Position numbers and translations under genes: made by a program
Assembly (NCBI GenBank): GCA_022414725.1
Contig: CM039464.1
Coordinates: forward strand, 15,772,368-15,836,367
Source of the DNA: Microglena sp. YARC
Taxonomy: Eukaryota; Chlorophyta; Chlorophyceae; Chlamydomonadales; Chlamydomonadaceae
DNA: 64,000 nucleotides
Reading direction: 5' to 3'
Shown here: in pieces, positions 52,187-63,629 of the stretch
Position numbering within the stretch: position 1 is the stretch's first letter
Layout: the number at the start of each line of letters is the position of its first letter
Notes under the pieces: model-generated
Seen by the model: the letters and a program-made list of their open reading frames with translations, nothing else
What the model was told of the DNA's origin: nothing
The model's database searches: none

Positions 52187-52397
52187 TTCTGGGACCTGGA
52201 CTTGTTGTAGTTATAGATACTGTCAGATGTCCGGAGAGTCGCCGTGTCAACATCCAGAAGACCGGTTCCGTTCTTGGTGACTGCGTTGCGGTTCAAGCTT
52301 CTGTTCACATTCTCATTCTTGCTGCTGCCGCGCTTGCTGAAGTTGTCCTCCTCGGTGGCAGTCTTCCTGGTGATGTACATTTGCATGCCATCAGGAT
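52187..52397 (-). pseudogene. DDE transposase-like exon with candidate catalytic Glu
   Basis: The acceptor TTTTTGCAG and donor AGAAG-GTAAAT bound it. It encodes DPDGMQMYITRKTATEEDNF, then KRGSSKNENVNRSLNRNAV. The G-s-xNEn-hR-LN block corresponds to the position of the last acidic residue in a family of eukaryotic DDE proteins (G-T-xNE--HR-LN). It joins the previous exon in phase (AGC G|AT). Confidence 0.58.
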
Positions 52398-52492
52398 CTG
52401 CAAAAACAAAATCACAGTTGGTTGAAATGTGACAACTATTTAGGTACCGTGATATGATACTGCACTCAAAGGACAACACAAAATAGGCTTAC

Positions 52493-52654
52493 CGCTGAAT
52501 CTTCCCTTCTGCGCTAGAGCTACCTGCTGCTCAAACACTTTCTTTCATCGTTGATTGGAACAGAAATTCCCCGCTTGCTGCATCTTTTGGCGCCCTTGAA
52601 CATGTGAAACCACTTCACGAGCGCATACGCAATCTCTTCGGGCCTCTTGTACAC
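52493..52654 (-). pseudogene. DDE transposase-like exon, frameshifted
   Basis: The acceptor CCTTGCAG and donor CAGCG-GTAAGC bound it. VYKRPEEIAYALVKWFHMFK, then RCSKRGISVPIN, is open in the first half. The second half (FEQQVALAQKGRFS) is open in another frame that fits the next exon, so one base is out near GATGAAAGAAAG. Confidence 0.55.
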
Positions 52655-52922
52655 CTGCAAGGAAAGAGCTCACATACTTTATATACTCACTTGTCGGGCA
52701 CTTGCACTACTCAGAAGGGTCCAGGGATAGGGGAATGAGGAACCAACAGACTGATTGCATACGTCAAAGTTCTTGAAATGTCTGAACAGTAGTGTGTACA
52801 GCAGTGTAGAACAGTTTTGAAGTATAAGAATTGACAGGACCCCGAACCCTACATTTGCCAGGCCCAAGATAACACTGTTCACAAGGTACCACCAGCGAAC
52901 AGCCCCCCAAAACACATCTTAC

Positions 52923-53093
52923 CCTCTTGACAACCAAGTCTGACCACAGAGAAGGTCTCAACTTTGCCCCCAGTACTTCCTCATCCGTCATCTTGCGAAA
53001 CTCCTCCCGCTTCTTCAACTGGGGCAAAAACTCGGATGCGATCACCATGGTCCCAGTGGAACATGGAGAGGGACAAGGCATTGATAGCCGGCC
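52923..53093 (-). pseudogene. DDE transposase-like exon, frameshifted
   Basis: The acceptor GTGACGTAG and donor AAGAGG-GTAAGA bound it. The entering frame reads PAINALSLSMFHWDHGD; the leaving frame reads KKREEFRKMTDEEVLGAKLR, then LWSDLVVKR. The two need a one-base shift in between. Confidence 0.55.
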
Positions 53094-53373
53094 CTACGTC
53101 ACAAAAGAGAATTGACAGCCAGGTTCAATGTTGGGCATGAGCGTGGATGGTGTTTGTGCTCCTCGAGCGCTTCTGGTTGCATAACCACAGCAATCAAGGG
53201 TTTTGAGGGAATACCCGGTGGTCATAATATAATCAGTCATCGGACTGAGTGCACTATGAGGAGTCCCAAATTAAGTTGATATCACAAAACAATACAATTC
53301 AGTTGACACGAATAGTGAGGGGGAAAAACTGGGACGAGAGCTGTAAGTGGAAGCTGGTAAATAGTTCACTCAC

Positions 53374-53551
53374 AGTACAAAGGATGCCCTTGCCTCATCG
53401 CCTTCCCAAGGCGAGCAACCACATGCAGGCAGTCTTCCCTAAGGCCGTCATCGCTTTGATTGAGGGGAGTGCGCTGGCCCAAGGTAGGAAATGCCTCCTT
53501 GAACGCGGCTCCCGCACATGCTGAGTTGTCGAGATATGCTAGAAGTGGTCC
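53374..53551 (-). pseudogene. DDE transposase-like exon with second catalytic Asp
   Basis: The acceptor TTTTTGCATCAG and donor TACT-GTGAGT bound it. GPLLAYLDNSACAGAAFKEA has the beta-strand-D-N-xx pattern of the second DDE acid. DGLREDCLHVVARLGKAM follows, in the place of the D-xFH-xxRi block of related proteins. It joins the previous exon at phase 0. Confidence 0.6.
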
Positions 53552-53756
53552 CTGATGCAAAAACAGAACACTAACGTTGACAACGTCAGTTTGATATAGT
53601 GAAAATTGGGCAGATGGGCATGGAAAGTAACTAACCCAACAAGCATATTTGCAACAAAATGCTAAGTGGTTTATAACCAGTCATGGACATACACATACAT
53701 AGATATATGCAAGAAGGATAATTAAGGCATCCTAGAGCAAGAAGTCACAGACTCAC

Positions 53757-53896
53757 CGGTACACCGAGGAGCATATGCCTGTCATGCACCTTGCGCAGAA
53801 GAGTCTTCACCTCCCGAAGGGAGCATGTCTCAGTGCCAAAGTGTCCAATGCACAGCCCCTTCTCATTGCACACAGTAAGGAGCCAGTTGAACTTCC
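53757..53896 (-). pseudogene. DDE transposase-like exon
   Basis: The acceptor ATGTGCCTTAG and donor ACCG-GTGAGT bound it. KFNWLLTVCNEKGLCIGHFG, then SLREVKTLLRKVHDRHMLLG, fits the strand-rich part between the first and second acids (an f-xlltvlNE-G-i--w--t-s--ei--ll pattern). It joins the 54046-54124 exon exactly in phase (GGA C|GG AAG). Confidence 0.6.
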
Positions 53897-54045
53897 CTAA
53901 GGCACATAAGACACAAAACTAGTTGGGCGGGAGCGGGATATGGACTTGGATGGACATCAAGCTATCATCAGAAGGAAAAGAAACCAAACAAGAAACCAAC
54001 AAGAGGGATGGAATGCATACTACTTTTGTGACACTATATACTCAC

Positions 54046-54124
54046 GTCCACGGACAAACTTGCAGACATAGGCCACGTGATCAATCGAGATGATCTCCGC
54101 TGTGTACGTTGCTTGAATGTCATC
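54046..54124 (-). pseudogene. DDE transposase-like exon with first catalytic Asp
   Basis: The acceptor TTTCTAACAG and donor GGAC-GTGAGT bound it. DDIQATYTAEIISIDHVAYV, then CKFVRGR, holds the D-H-xxxv-K block expected for the first DDE acid. Confidence 0.6.
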
Positions 54125-54274
54125 CTGTTAGAAACAAGCAAGTTGTAGTTAATTGGGATGGGTAGGAAACGTATGTAGCTCTATGTCTAGCACAGGCCAC
54201 ATGATGTGTATGAGCGCCACAAGCAAAGCCATTGGTGCAACCAGCCTTCTAAGTGCAATTCATTTGTAACATAC

Positions 54275-54460
54275 CTGCAAAGCCAGACGCTCCCTGCCTT
54301 GGTACACGTACATGTCCCCAAATTGCTTAGAGTTGGGACGCCTGAGCTTGGCTTCCTCAAAATCTGTGACTTGGGCCACATTCGGGTTTTTCTTCACCAC
54401 AAAGCGATCCATGGGGCCAGATATATGTTGTCGATCCTTGAGGAAGACATTGAACTACAG
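54275..54460 (-). pseudogene. Exon upstream of the DDE core
   Basis: The donor CTTTGCAG-GTATGT is clear. NVFLKDRQHISGPMDRFVVK, then PNVAQVTDFEEAKLRRPNSK, then QGRERLAL is open. Upstream, EGLQRTELAYL runs into TAG just before TTCAATGTC. This TAG could be a splice acceptor or a stop from CAG. Confidence 0.5.
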
Positions 54461-54734
54461 GTATGCTAGCTCCGTGCGCTGCAGGCCCTCAACCTAAGTC
54501 AATAGTATTGGGCATAGTTGTAAGTACAAGGGAATGACATGTGATCTAAATAATCATATGATATGCACAACCACCTGACATAAAGAACCACTTGATATAG
54601 ACAACCCCATGCCCAACAGCAATTCACTTGAACCCACACACAAACAATGACACCTACTTCAATACAACGGATACCAAAAACATGTTTTCTTAATACATGA
54701 TGATGATGCAGCTGGTAGCAGAAAATATAAATCA

Positions 54735-55440
54735 TCCACTATTATGGCATGTGTCCCCTCAAGTGCTACCATATGCCCATATGGCTCACCACAGTCCATG
54801 CACCCTCCCAACTTTCCACACAAACCCATGCACGAACAAGGAAAAAAAAGAACTTGCCTGAAGGGCATGGAACTTTGCTTCCAGATCATTCAGCCCTACA
54901 CCACGAGGGAACAAGAAGTTTGTCTCGTCCAATGCGGAGTGAGAGAACAAGGTGGTGCAGCCATCCACAAAGAAGAAGGGATACAGATGAAGCACCACTG
55001 CCTCAAAGTTCAGCTCAATGAAGCGACGCTCCAACGCATTGACCCCTACAACAAGACATAGTATGGTGGTTGGTACATGTACGTAAATCACATACAATAA
55101 TGGCATGTGTCCCTCAAGTGCTACCATATGTCCACATGTTACCCCACAGTCCAGGCACCCCTCCCAAGTCTCCCCCCTCCACCCACCCACCCACCCATAA
55201 TGGCATGTGTCCCCTCAAGTGCTACCATATGTCCACATGTTACCCCACAGTCCAGGCACCCTTCCCAAATCTCCCCCTCCACCCACCCACCCACCCACAC
55301 ACACTCATACCACCTCCACCCCACCTACCCACCCACCCACACTCATACAACCCCCACCCCACCCACACACACATGCCCACCGACAAACACCACCTACCCA
55401 TCATCATCATCATCATCAACCCCTAAAAAAAACCCAATAT
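54735..55440 (+). repeat. three GGCATGTGTCCCCTCAAGTG repeats and CCCACC tracts
   Basis: ATAATGGCATGTGTCCCCTC-AAGTGCTACCATATG occurs at about 54739, 55099 and 55197, the last two as a 98 bp tandem pair ending in (CCCACC)n. (CAT)n is at 55398-55418. Confidence 0.85.
54858..55045 (-). pseudogene. Exon with GC donor, first visible exon of the DDE locus
   Basis: The acceptor CTTGTTGTAG and donor CTTCAG-GCAAGT (a GC-AG intron) bound it. It encodes GVNALERRFIELNFEAVVLH, then YPFFFVDGCTTLFSHSALDE, then NFLFPRGVGLNDLEAKFHAL. No known domain. Start codon and promoter were not found. Confidence 0.5.
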
Positions 55441-55760
55441 CCAACCTGATCCTTTGCGCCTGTCGTTGGGGTTTCCAGGGCATGCCTTGTTATTGCAGCA
55501 GAAACTGGAGTACAGCGCCTTGAAAGTGGTACCATCAGTGTTGAAGCCAGGCGCAAACCGTTGTTGAACCCCTTACCCTCTAGCACACTGCGAACCCCGA
55601 TGTTGGGTCATGGCAATTAGGGCACCAAAGCTCCTTCCTCCATTTCCGTCGCTGTGGCGAATGAGGGAATAGTGGTCCACCTAGGCAGTATTTATATGTG
55701 AATCAGAGAAGGTACTCTGTAGACAAACAAAAACAAGCATTTTTCTGCATCTCATGCATG
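55441..55760. other. Non-coding or unassigned
   Basis: Cys-rich minus-strand frames are short. I see no supported feature. Confidence 0.4.
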
Positions 55761-55774
55761 CATGCCCCTCACCC

Positions 55775-56260
55775 TTTCTCATCCAGCCATGCCCATGCAC
55801 ATGCAGTCATGCCCCCGCCCTTGCTCATGCTCATGCAGTCATGCAGACATGCCCAAGCCCATGCCCATGCACTCATGCCCCTGCCCATGCTAATGCAGAC
55901 ATGCCCATGCCCATGCAGAAATGCCCATGCCCATGCAGTCATGCCCCTGCCCCTGCTAATGCAGACATGCTCATGCTCATGCCCTTGCCCATGCTCATGC
56001 AGACATGCCCATGCCCATGCAGTCATGCCCATGCCCCTGCCCTTGCTCATGCAGTCAAGCTCATACCCATACCCATGCCCATGCACATGCAGTCAGGCCC
56101 CTGCCATGCAGTCATGCAGACCTACCCCTGCCCATGCAGTCATGACCCTGCCCCTGCTAATGCAGACATGCCCATGCCCATGCCCATGCCCTTGCCTATG
56201 CTCAACCAGTCATGCCCATGCTTATGAGGCCATGCCCCCGCCCATGCTCATGCAGTCAGT
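55775..56260 (+). repeat. (CCATGC)n-type minisatellite
   Basis: GCCCATGC and GCAGTCATGCCC hexamer-based units, with GACATGCCCATG higher-order steps of about 60-100 bp. False Cys/His/Ala frames result. Confidence 0.93.
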
Positions 56261-58150
56261 CTCCTGGACGATCTATCCAGACGCACCTGAGGCGATACTC
56301 GGTAGATAGTCACTAACGAATCTTGGATCACGCTCGGGGTCGAGCGGCTTGCCAGTACGGAGAGTATATCTCATTTGGCGAGCGAGTTCTTCTTGGGGGC
56401 GCGAGTCGGGTGCAGGATAATGCTGCCATGCTTGGACTCAATCGTACGCGGGTTCTAAGCGACCTTTGCGAAGCACTGGGTACCCGCTTGTTTGCTTCCA
56501 TTGATCGCATATTGTCTTGAAGCGTCCATCGACCGCCATGTATCCCTATCTATGAGACGCGGCGTGGCGACGCCACGTGGTGACTGTAAGTAGAACAGGT
56601 ATGAAGGCTGGGAATTAGTTGGACAGCATCTTCTGAGTAGGGCTTGACGATTACATGCGCCATGCGGCAATTGCCATGCGTTTCATCACAGCGAGAGGCG
56701 GACTGGCAGTGAAATGCCAATAAGGTGTTTCCGATGAGATGCCTTAGCAGTTCGAAGTTGAAATTGAATTCATTTGAAGCAAGTTCGAGGAAACGTGTTG
56801 GACTGTGGAAAAGATGGGCCCGTTTGAAGGTTCGCAGTGGAAAAGTTTGAGGGCTTATGGAAAAGTTGCCCAGGCGGACTTTTGGCCTGGCAGTACAAAA
56901 CTTTTCCATAAACCCCGAAACTTTTCCATACCTGGAAAAGTGCCCCGGGGTGGTGCCGGAACCCCCACCCCTTTTCCTCGCTCCGCCGGTTGCCCTCGCA
57001 CCCCCTTAGTACAGGTAGCAGGCCGTAGCCCGTATTGCCCCTCACCTCGACCGGATCGAACAGGGGCAGCCTCTCACGGCTCCTCACCTGAACTACGTAT
57101 TTCGATCCCGAAGGTGCCAACAGTACGGCTGTACAACAGTGGCTCGGCAGAACAATTTAGGGGCGGGACAGCGACACAGTGACTATGGGGCGGTGGATGG
57201 AGGGGTAGACGGACGATGTTAGCAGGGTTGGCAGCAGCTCTGCTGCAACACTGGAATCTGCTGCACCACGGGAATCCGCTGAAACACGGGAATCTGCTGC
57301 AACACGGGAACCAGGGCGAATCGTGGTGACAGGAGCTAGTCTCGCAGAAATCGACGGGCTTATCAAAAAAACGCACCTTGCTTGCAATCGAGGTGAATAG
57401 GTGAGCGGCAGTAGATCCTGAGCAAAGGAGTGCTGTCTGGTCCAGTGCTATTTCGCTCCTTCACTGGTAGGCTGATTCAAGGCTGCAGACAGCTCTCGGC
57501 GGCAGAACGGCGAAAATGGCAAGCTGGGAGTAGGAAGGTGAAAGACAGACGTGAACTCCGGTACCCGTGACCGAATAGAATAGGATGAATGCCGGGCGAA
57601 TCTTAAACGAGGGAGGAAAGTCTGTAGTCAGGCGTACACGGGCGTACAGCGTACAGCCGGGAAGGCGGAGGCAGAGACACGATAACCTAAGGGGGCTTTA
57701 GGGGGTTTAGTACTCGTAACCTATCCAGCACTTGAACCCTCCAGTTGGCCGCCGCCCCCCCCCCCCCCCCCCCCCCAACCTAATCAGTTACCACGAGTTT
57801 TAGGTTGTCAATTGGCGGACCCACCTACATAGGTTATTTGTGAGCGAGTGGGTCGGTCCTTGACGGCAGACATATGCCTGCCTGTCGTCACGACAGTGTC
57901 GTGTCTACATCCTGCCTGCCTGTCGCGTCTATATCCTGCCTGCCTGCCTCTCGAGTTCCGTATCCATTCGGCGTTTGTCTGTTTATTTATTTCCTTGCCG
58001 GCATATATAGCAGATGTCGACTGGCGGCATTTCAGGTATTGCCTCTAGCGTAGCGCCTGCCGCGAAGAATCCCAAGACCCAACGATATACCAAACCAAAC
58101 CATACCAAACGACTCCATACATGTCGAGGTATGAAGTCAGTTCAGTATAG
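56261..58150. other. Mostly unassigned; short repeats and a poly-C tract
   Basis: At about 56800-56940 GGAAAAGTTT and its reverse complement AAACTTTTCC recur several times. At 57243-57310 CTGCTGCAACACGGGAAT repeats four times. A run of about 25 C is at 57750-57775. No gene is supported. Confidence 0.5.
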
Positions 58151-58229
58151 GGTCTAGGGTGTGGGGTGCACAGCAGATATAAGGCCTACGCCTACGGCAG
58201 ATGCTACCCTACCCAATGCCAATGGCAGC

Positions 58230-58320
58230 GTGGAAGTGGTGGTGGTGGTGGTGCCGTGGTGGTGGTGATGGTGTATGTGTATGTGTGTGGTGGTGGGGGG
58301 GGGGGGGGCGGGGGGGAGCA
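58230..58320 (+). repeat. (GGT)n, (GTAT)n and poly-G tract
   Basis: Simple repeat with no coding meaning. Confidence 0.9.
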
Positions 58321-58834
58321 AACCCAGGGGGCAAACCGCGACATAATAGGGACTGAAGAGTAATCTCCTGCAGTCCTGTACCCCGTAGGGACTGAAAGTG
58401 TGATACCCCGCAGGGGGATTGTTTTTCCAGGCTAGCAAGCACCCAACATCTACACTTAAACGAGCAACTTCTTTGTGCTGCAAGCAACCTCTTTGAGCTC
58501 GAAGCAACTTCTCGACTTGACACTGCTCTTGAGTGCACAAGTTCAGCTACCTCGGTTGGTCGAAGCAACCCCAACTGCCCCTTCGCATCTAAATTCGATG
58601 TTAAACCTACTTCGATGCCAGGCCTACCTATTTTAATGCCAGACCTAGCTACTTCGATGCCAGAACTATTTCGATGCGATACAACTTCGACGAAGCTTTA
58701 GGCAGGGTGCCCAACTTCGTTACTACCCGTCATCCCGCGCCTTATTTCATTTCCTGCGCTTATTCTGTTGGAGGGTGGACCTTCGATGAGAGCACTGTAC
58801 TTCTAAAAGTACTGAGCTGTATGATGAGTTTCAT

Positions 58835-60532
58835 ACATGATGAGGTTGCATGCAAGATAAAGTAGCACTTTCAGGTTGCATGCTGATGAGATTGCATACT
58901 TGCATTCAAGATGAGATAGCCTTTCAGAATGAATGATGACAAGGTTGCATGCATGATGAGGATGTACGCAAGATGAAGTAGCCCCTTGAGGTTGCATATT
59001 GATAAGGTAGCCCCTAAGTATGCATGATGATGAGGTTGCATGCAAGATAAGGTAGCCCCTTGAAGTTGCATGATGTTGAGGGAGCCCCTATAGGTTGCAT
59101 GATGTTGAGGTAGCTCCTATAGGTTGGCAGGTTGCATGATGCTGAGGTAGCCCCTATAGGTTGCATGATGTTAAGGTAGCCCCTATAGGTTGCATGGTGT
59201 TGAGGTAGCCCCTACAGGTTGCATAATGTTTAGGTTACCCCCCTACAGGTTGCATAATGTTTAGGTAGCCCATATAGGTTGCATTATGTTGAGGTAGCCC
59301 CTATAGGTTGCATGATGTTGAGGTAGCCCCTATAGGTTGCATGATGTTGAGGTAGCCCCTATAGGTTGCATGATGTTGAGGTAGCCCCTATAGGTTGCAT
59401 GATGTTGAGGTAGCCCCTATAGGTTGCATGATGTTGAGGTAGCCCCTGTAGGTTGCATGATGTTGAGGTAGCCCCTATAGGTTGCATGATGTTGAGGTAG
59501 TCTCTATAGGTTGCATGATGTTGAGGTAGTCTCTATAGGTTGCATGATGTTGAGGTAGCCCCTATAGGTTGCATGATGTTGAGGTAGCCCCTATAGGTTG
59601 CATGATGTTGAGGTAGCCCCTGTAGGTTGCACGATGTTGAGGTAGCCCCTATAGGTTGCATGATGTTGAGGTAGTCTCTATAGGTTGCATGATGTTGAGG
59701 TAGCCCCTATAGGTTGCATGATGTTGAGGTAGCCCCTATAGGTTGCATGATGTTGAGGTAGCCCCTGTAGGTTGCATGATGTTGAGGTAGCCCCTAAAGG
59801 TTGCATGATGTTGAGGTAGCCCCTATAGGTTGCATGATGTTGAGGTAGCCCCTAAAGGTTGCATGATGTTGAGGTAGCCCCTATAGGTTGCATGATGTTG
59901 AGGTAGCCCCTGTAGGTTGCATGATGTTGAGGTAGCCCCTATAGGTTGCATGATGTTGAGGTAGCCCCTATAGGTTGCATGAGGTTGAGGTAGCCCCTAT
60001 AGGTTGCATGATGTTGAGGTAGCCCCTATAGGTTGCATGATGTTGAGGTAGCCCCTATAGGTTGCATGATGTTGAGGTAGCCCCTATAGGTTGCATGATG
60101 TTGAGGTAGCCCCTATAGGTTGCATGATGCTGAGGTAGCCCCTATAGGTTGCATGATGTTGAGGTAGCCCCTATAGGTTGCATGATGTTGAGGTAGCCCC
60201 TGTAGGTTGCATGATGTTGAGGTAGCCCCTATAGGTTGCATGATGTTGAGGTAGCCCCTATAGGTTGCATGATGTTGAGGTAGTTTCTATAGGTTGCATG
60301 ATGTTGAGGTAGCCCCTATAGATTGCATGATGTTGAGGTAGTCTCTATAGGTTGCATGATGTTGAGGTAGTCTCTATAGGTTGCATGATGTTGAGGTAGC
60401 CCCTATAGGTTGCATGATGTTGAGGTAGCCCCTATAGGTTGCATGATGTTGAGGTAGCCCCTATAGGTTGCATGATGTTGAGGTAGCACTATAGGTTGCA
60501 TGATGTTGAGGTAGCCCCTATAGGTTGCATGT
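58835..60532 (+). repeat. 29 bp satellite
   Basis: GATGTTGAGGTAGCCCCTAT plus AGGTTGCAT repeats about 50 times in 59060-60532. Longer, diverged forms (TGATGAGGTTGCATGCAAGAT) lie at 58835-59060 and may be the older edge of the array. It ends at a poly-G run. Confidence 0.97.
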
Positions 60533-60893
60533 ATTAGGGGGGGGGGGGGGGGCTAAACCGGGGGGGGTTAAAGTTTAGTTCTGGTCTAATGAAACTGCTA
60601 ACCTTAGGTAAAACTATCGTGTGTCCACACTAGAAAAGGGTCCACGGTTTCGTTTTACCCGTGATAGAAGGCTAAACCTTAAACCAAAACCGGCTCGTGT
60701 GGTCGACACCTTAGTATTTAGAGGTCGTTCGCACGAGACAAGTTTGGTTTTGGGTTACATGTTGGTTTGGCGTTTCTGTCGTTAACCCAAACTTACTTTG
60801 GGTTCACACGGGACAAATAAAGTTGACGCGTTTGGGTCAAATTCGGTAACAAAATGCTAAACAAACCCAACACCCATACGTGCCCCCCCCCCC

Positions 60894-60928
<35 letters not shown>

Positions 60929-61640
60929 ACACACACACGTTGGGGTTATGGTTATGGTTACGTCGCACACGTGTTGTTTGTTGTTTCTGTTGCGATAAAT
61001 TTTGCCACATTTCCTTCTGCTGCACTTGTCACTATGGAAACAGGGTTGGACGTTAAAAGGAGGCACCGGTATAAAAATTAACTATGTACGTTTATGACGT
61101 TGAATAACGGGCGACATTTGACGTTAAATAGCGTTGAATAACGTGTGGTCACGTTCAGGGGACGTTAAATATATGCCAAACGTTGCACCCCCCCCCCTAA
61201 ACAAGTTATGGAAACGATAACTAACGTAAGTTAACGCAAGAAACGTTATAAACTTGATAACTTTATATTTGAGAACGTTATATTTGTGTCATGGGAACGT
61301 TATAAAGGCGTAAATGGGTCTGACGAGCGGCACTGATGTCTTACGATGTTTGTTGATTCATACAGTATTTTATGCATTATATAATACGGTGATTACGTTT
61401 TGTACTCAGCTTTACATATATAGGACTACCCCCCCCCACACACACACACACCCCACCCCACCCCCACCCCCCCCACCCCACCCACCCACCCACCCACACT
61501 CAAACAAAGCAAGCACACGTCACCAGCCCCAATATATAGCAACCTCATCAACACCAGCCCCAACCCTCCAAGTCTCCAACTATATATGTGGCAACCCTCA
61601 ACTGCATATACCTACCATACACGTATGTTTTCATATGTAT
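60533..61640. other. Unassigned; (AC)n, poly-C and AACGTTA-rich sequence
   Basis: (CA)n at 60895-60930; ACGTTAAATA/ACGTTGAATAACG repeats at about 61095-61170; C-rich tract at 61428-61500. No gene. Confidence 0.6.
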
Positions 61641-61643
61641 GGT

Positions 61644-61960
61644 GATCACAAGATGCCTCCCGCGGGTATCGCAAGGGCGGGCTGGGGCCGTCCCTTACTT
61701 ACTTGATTGCAATGGGAAGACGGCGAGCTCAAGCAAATCGAGTGTCAACTGAAAGGAACATGAAACAATTGAAACTAAAATTAAAACACCTCTATCTAAA
61801 CATAAATAGATAGGATAGAGGTGTTTTAATTGTATTTCATCTACATGGTATATATATGGTGAATGAGGATTATGTATTGTAATCACAAGCAAGCAAGATG
61901 CCTCCCGTGGGTATTGCACGGGCCCGTCTCTTACTTGCAATGGGAAGACGGTGATCAGAC
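61644..61960 (+). repeat. direct duplication flanking a hairpin
   Basis: ATCACAAGATGCCTCCCGCG..CAATGGGAAGACGGCGA (61644-61733) recurs at about 61881-61960. Between them, 61779-61797 and 61813-61831 are a 19 bp inverted repeat (AATTAAAACACCTCTATC). Confidence 0.85.
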
Positions 61961-62524
61961 CCAGACATGCTAAGTATCCCTATATATAGGGGGGGGGGGG
62001 GGGGTATATGTACGTCTTAGCCTCTTAGGTGGTTGCTTGTGGTCAAAGTAAGTGGTTCCTGAAAGGCACATTATATTTTGAAAATGCCAACTTCCCCCTC
62101 GCTTCCCCCTCGTGGAGCCCAGGGGGTCATGGGGTACCCATATAGGCTAAGGGGACTTGCCCTCCCTTTTTTCTATTTTTGAGAGGTCAGGGGAGCTGGA
62201 CGGACTCCCTGCACTTCGACAATCGAGACACGAGTTTAGAGATCTCGCCTGAGCTAGGCAGATTAGTTTTTAAAAACAGGAACGGCAGTTAGAAAAACAA
62301 GCCACTCGTGAACTTACCACCAACGAATCGTAAACAGGGTACTTCCAAGGTGTATTGAAGTGAACCCCGCCACAATGTTGGCGGACGGCCCGAGTTCCAG
62401 GGGCTCCCTGTTTTGGCCTAGGCCCCAAGCCCCACCAGAATTGGTGAGACCCATCCGCCAAAGTTTACGCCAAACTCTTGGGCGCATACGGGTAGTAGCT
62501 GGCAGCACCTGCTCATGACCATAC

Positions 62525-62719
62525 CAGGGTACTACAAAGCGCGCACGGCAGCGCGATTTCGCGCACGCTTTTTGAGCCCCACTGTGCGTTTCACGCAGAT
62601 TTTTCAACCCCCTGTGGGCGCAGCGCGCAGTTTTTGCGCTTTTTGCACTACAAAGCGCCGACCAATTTGACGTTTGTGCACTTCATGCGCCGACCAATTT
62701 GACAAAATGTAGTACCCTG
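62525..62719 (+). mobile_element. hAT-like MITE, copy 1 (195 bp, intact ends)
   Basis: CAGGGTACTACA at the left and TGTAGTACCCTG at the right are perfect 12 bp terminal inverted repeats. GACCATAC flanks both sides (62517-62524 and 62720-62727), an exact 8 bp target-site duplication. The CAGGG terminus and 8 bp duplication are hallmarks of the hAT superfamily. The interior is GCGC-rich with no coding capacity, so it must be moved by another element. Confidence 0.92.
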
Positions 62720-63144
62720 GACCATACAAGTAATGCCTTTATTTCTCAGCGAGTCCCACCTCCTGAATTATAATTCGCATAGTAGGCTCTCTGGTTTCCG
62801 TGGATATCGCACGAGGGGGACATGGAATTCGAAGACGGTGAGCATCCCAGAGTTGGCTGAGAGACCATGTTACAGTCCAATCAAAAATCAGCTCATCACC
62901 ATGTTTTTCATGACAACATATAACCATGCTCATGCATTGGTACCAAATCTTGGCTGCTGCGATGCTGGTTACTAGAGTCATGCGCACGCATGGCCTGAGC
63001 CAAACAGCTGAAGGACAGACAGACACAGACACACAGACAGACACACAGATAGACAAATATACAGACAAACAGACAGGCACACAGGCATGGGTCGACGGGG
63101 GGGAAAAGTGTTGCATTCTGCGCTCATGAGTGCGGCGTAATAGT

Positions 63145-63258
63145 CAGGGTACTACAAAGCGCGCGCAGCAGCGCGATTTTGCGCACGCTTTTTGAGCCCC
63201 ATTGCGCGTTTTGCACAGTTTTTTCAACCCCCTGTGGGCGCAGCGCGCATTTTTGCGT
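63145..63258 (+). mobile_element. hAT-like MITE, copy 3, right end lost
   Basis: CAGGGTACTACAAAGCGCGC begins it and follows copy 1 through TTTTTGAGCCCCA and CAACCCCCTGTGGGCGCAGC-GCGCA. It then breaks into a (GTACA)n/(GTGCA)n microsatellite. Confidence 0.85.
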
Positions 63259-63345
63259 ACAGTACAGTACTGAGTTACAGTACAGTACAGTACAGTACAG
63301 TACAGTGCAGTGCAGTGCAGTGCAGTGCAGTTTTTGCGTACAGTA
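63259..63345 (+). repeat. (TACAG)n/(TGCAG)n microsatellite
   Basis: GTACAGTACAG then GTGCAGTGCAG runs directly after the MITE fragment. Confidence 0.93.
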
Positions 63346-63404
63346 CTGAGAAGCTAATGCTGTCAGCTCCCATATGCACTACTCTGTTTTAGGCTCGGAT
63401 GGGA

Positions 63405-63550
63405 ACCAAGCCAGGGAGCTGCCTAGAAGCTGCTGCTCGTCGCGCGGAAAATAAAGCTATGGTTTCTTGGGCACGCACGCTGGACTTGGACTTGGATGAT
63501 GGTGAGCCCAGAGTTGGCTGAAAAACCATGTAACAATCCAATAAAATAAA
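63405..63550 (+). repeat. dispersed GGGAGCTGCCTAGAAGCTGC repeat plus R2 piece
   Basis: A single unit related to the 67 bp satellite is followed by GATGGTGAGCCCAGAGTTGGCTGA, as in 62836-62880. Confidence 0.7.
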
Positions 63551-63629
63551 AATCCTGCCTTTGGCCCAGATTAGCCACCCCTTACATCTAGAACTGATCT
63601 CGATTGTTTGCCAAGTCCCTGCGGCCACA

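Larger units (their letters stand above)
49667..55045 (-). mobile_element. DDE-transposase plus Ulp1-protease locus (candidate DNA transposon)
   Basis: In one direction there are at least eight exons for a DDE-type catalytic core, then a C48 (Ulp1-like) cysteine protease, then a hydrophilic protein. Ulp1 proteases travel with transposases in some eukaryotic DNA transposons (for example KDZ and some Mutator-like elements). No terminal repeats or target-site duplication could be assigned. Frame breaks in exons near 53.0, 52.55 and 50.89 kb suggest a dead copy, unless they are assembly errors. Confidence 0.5.

Noticed and set aside
55698..56309. Cys/His/Pro-rich 203-codon frame as a metal-binding protein
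   Set aside because: It is the (CCATGC)n minisatellite read in one of several open frames.
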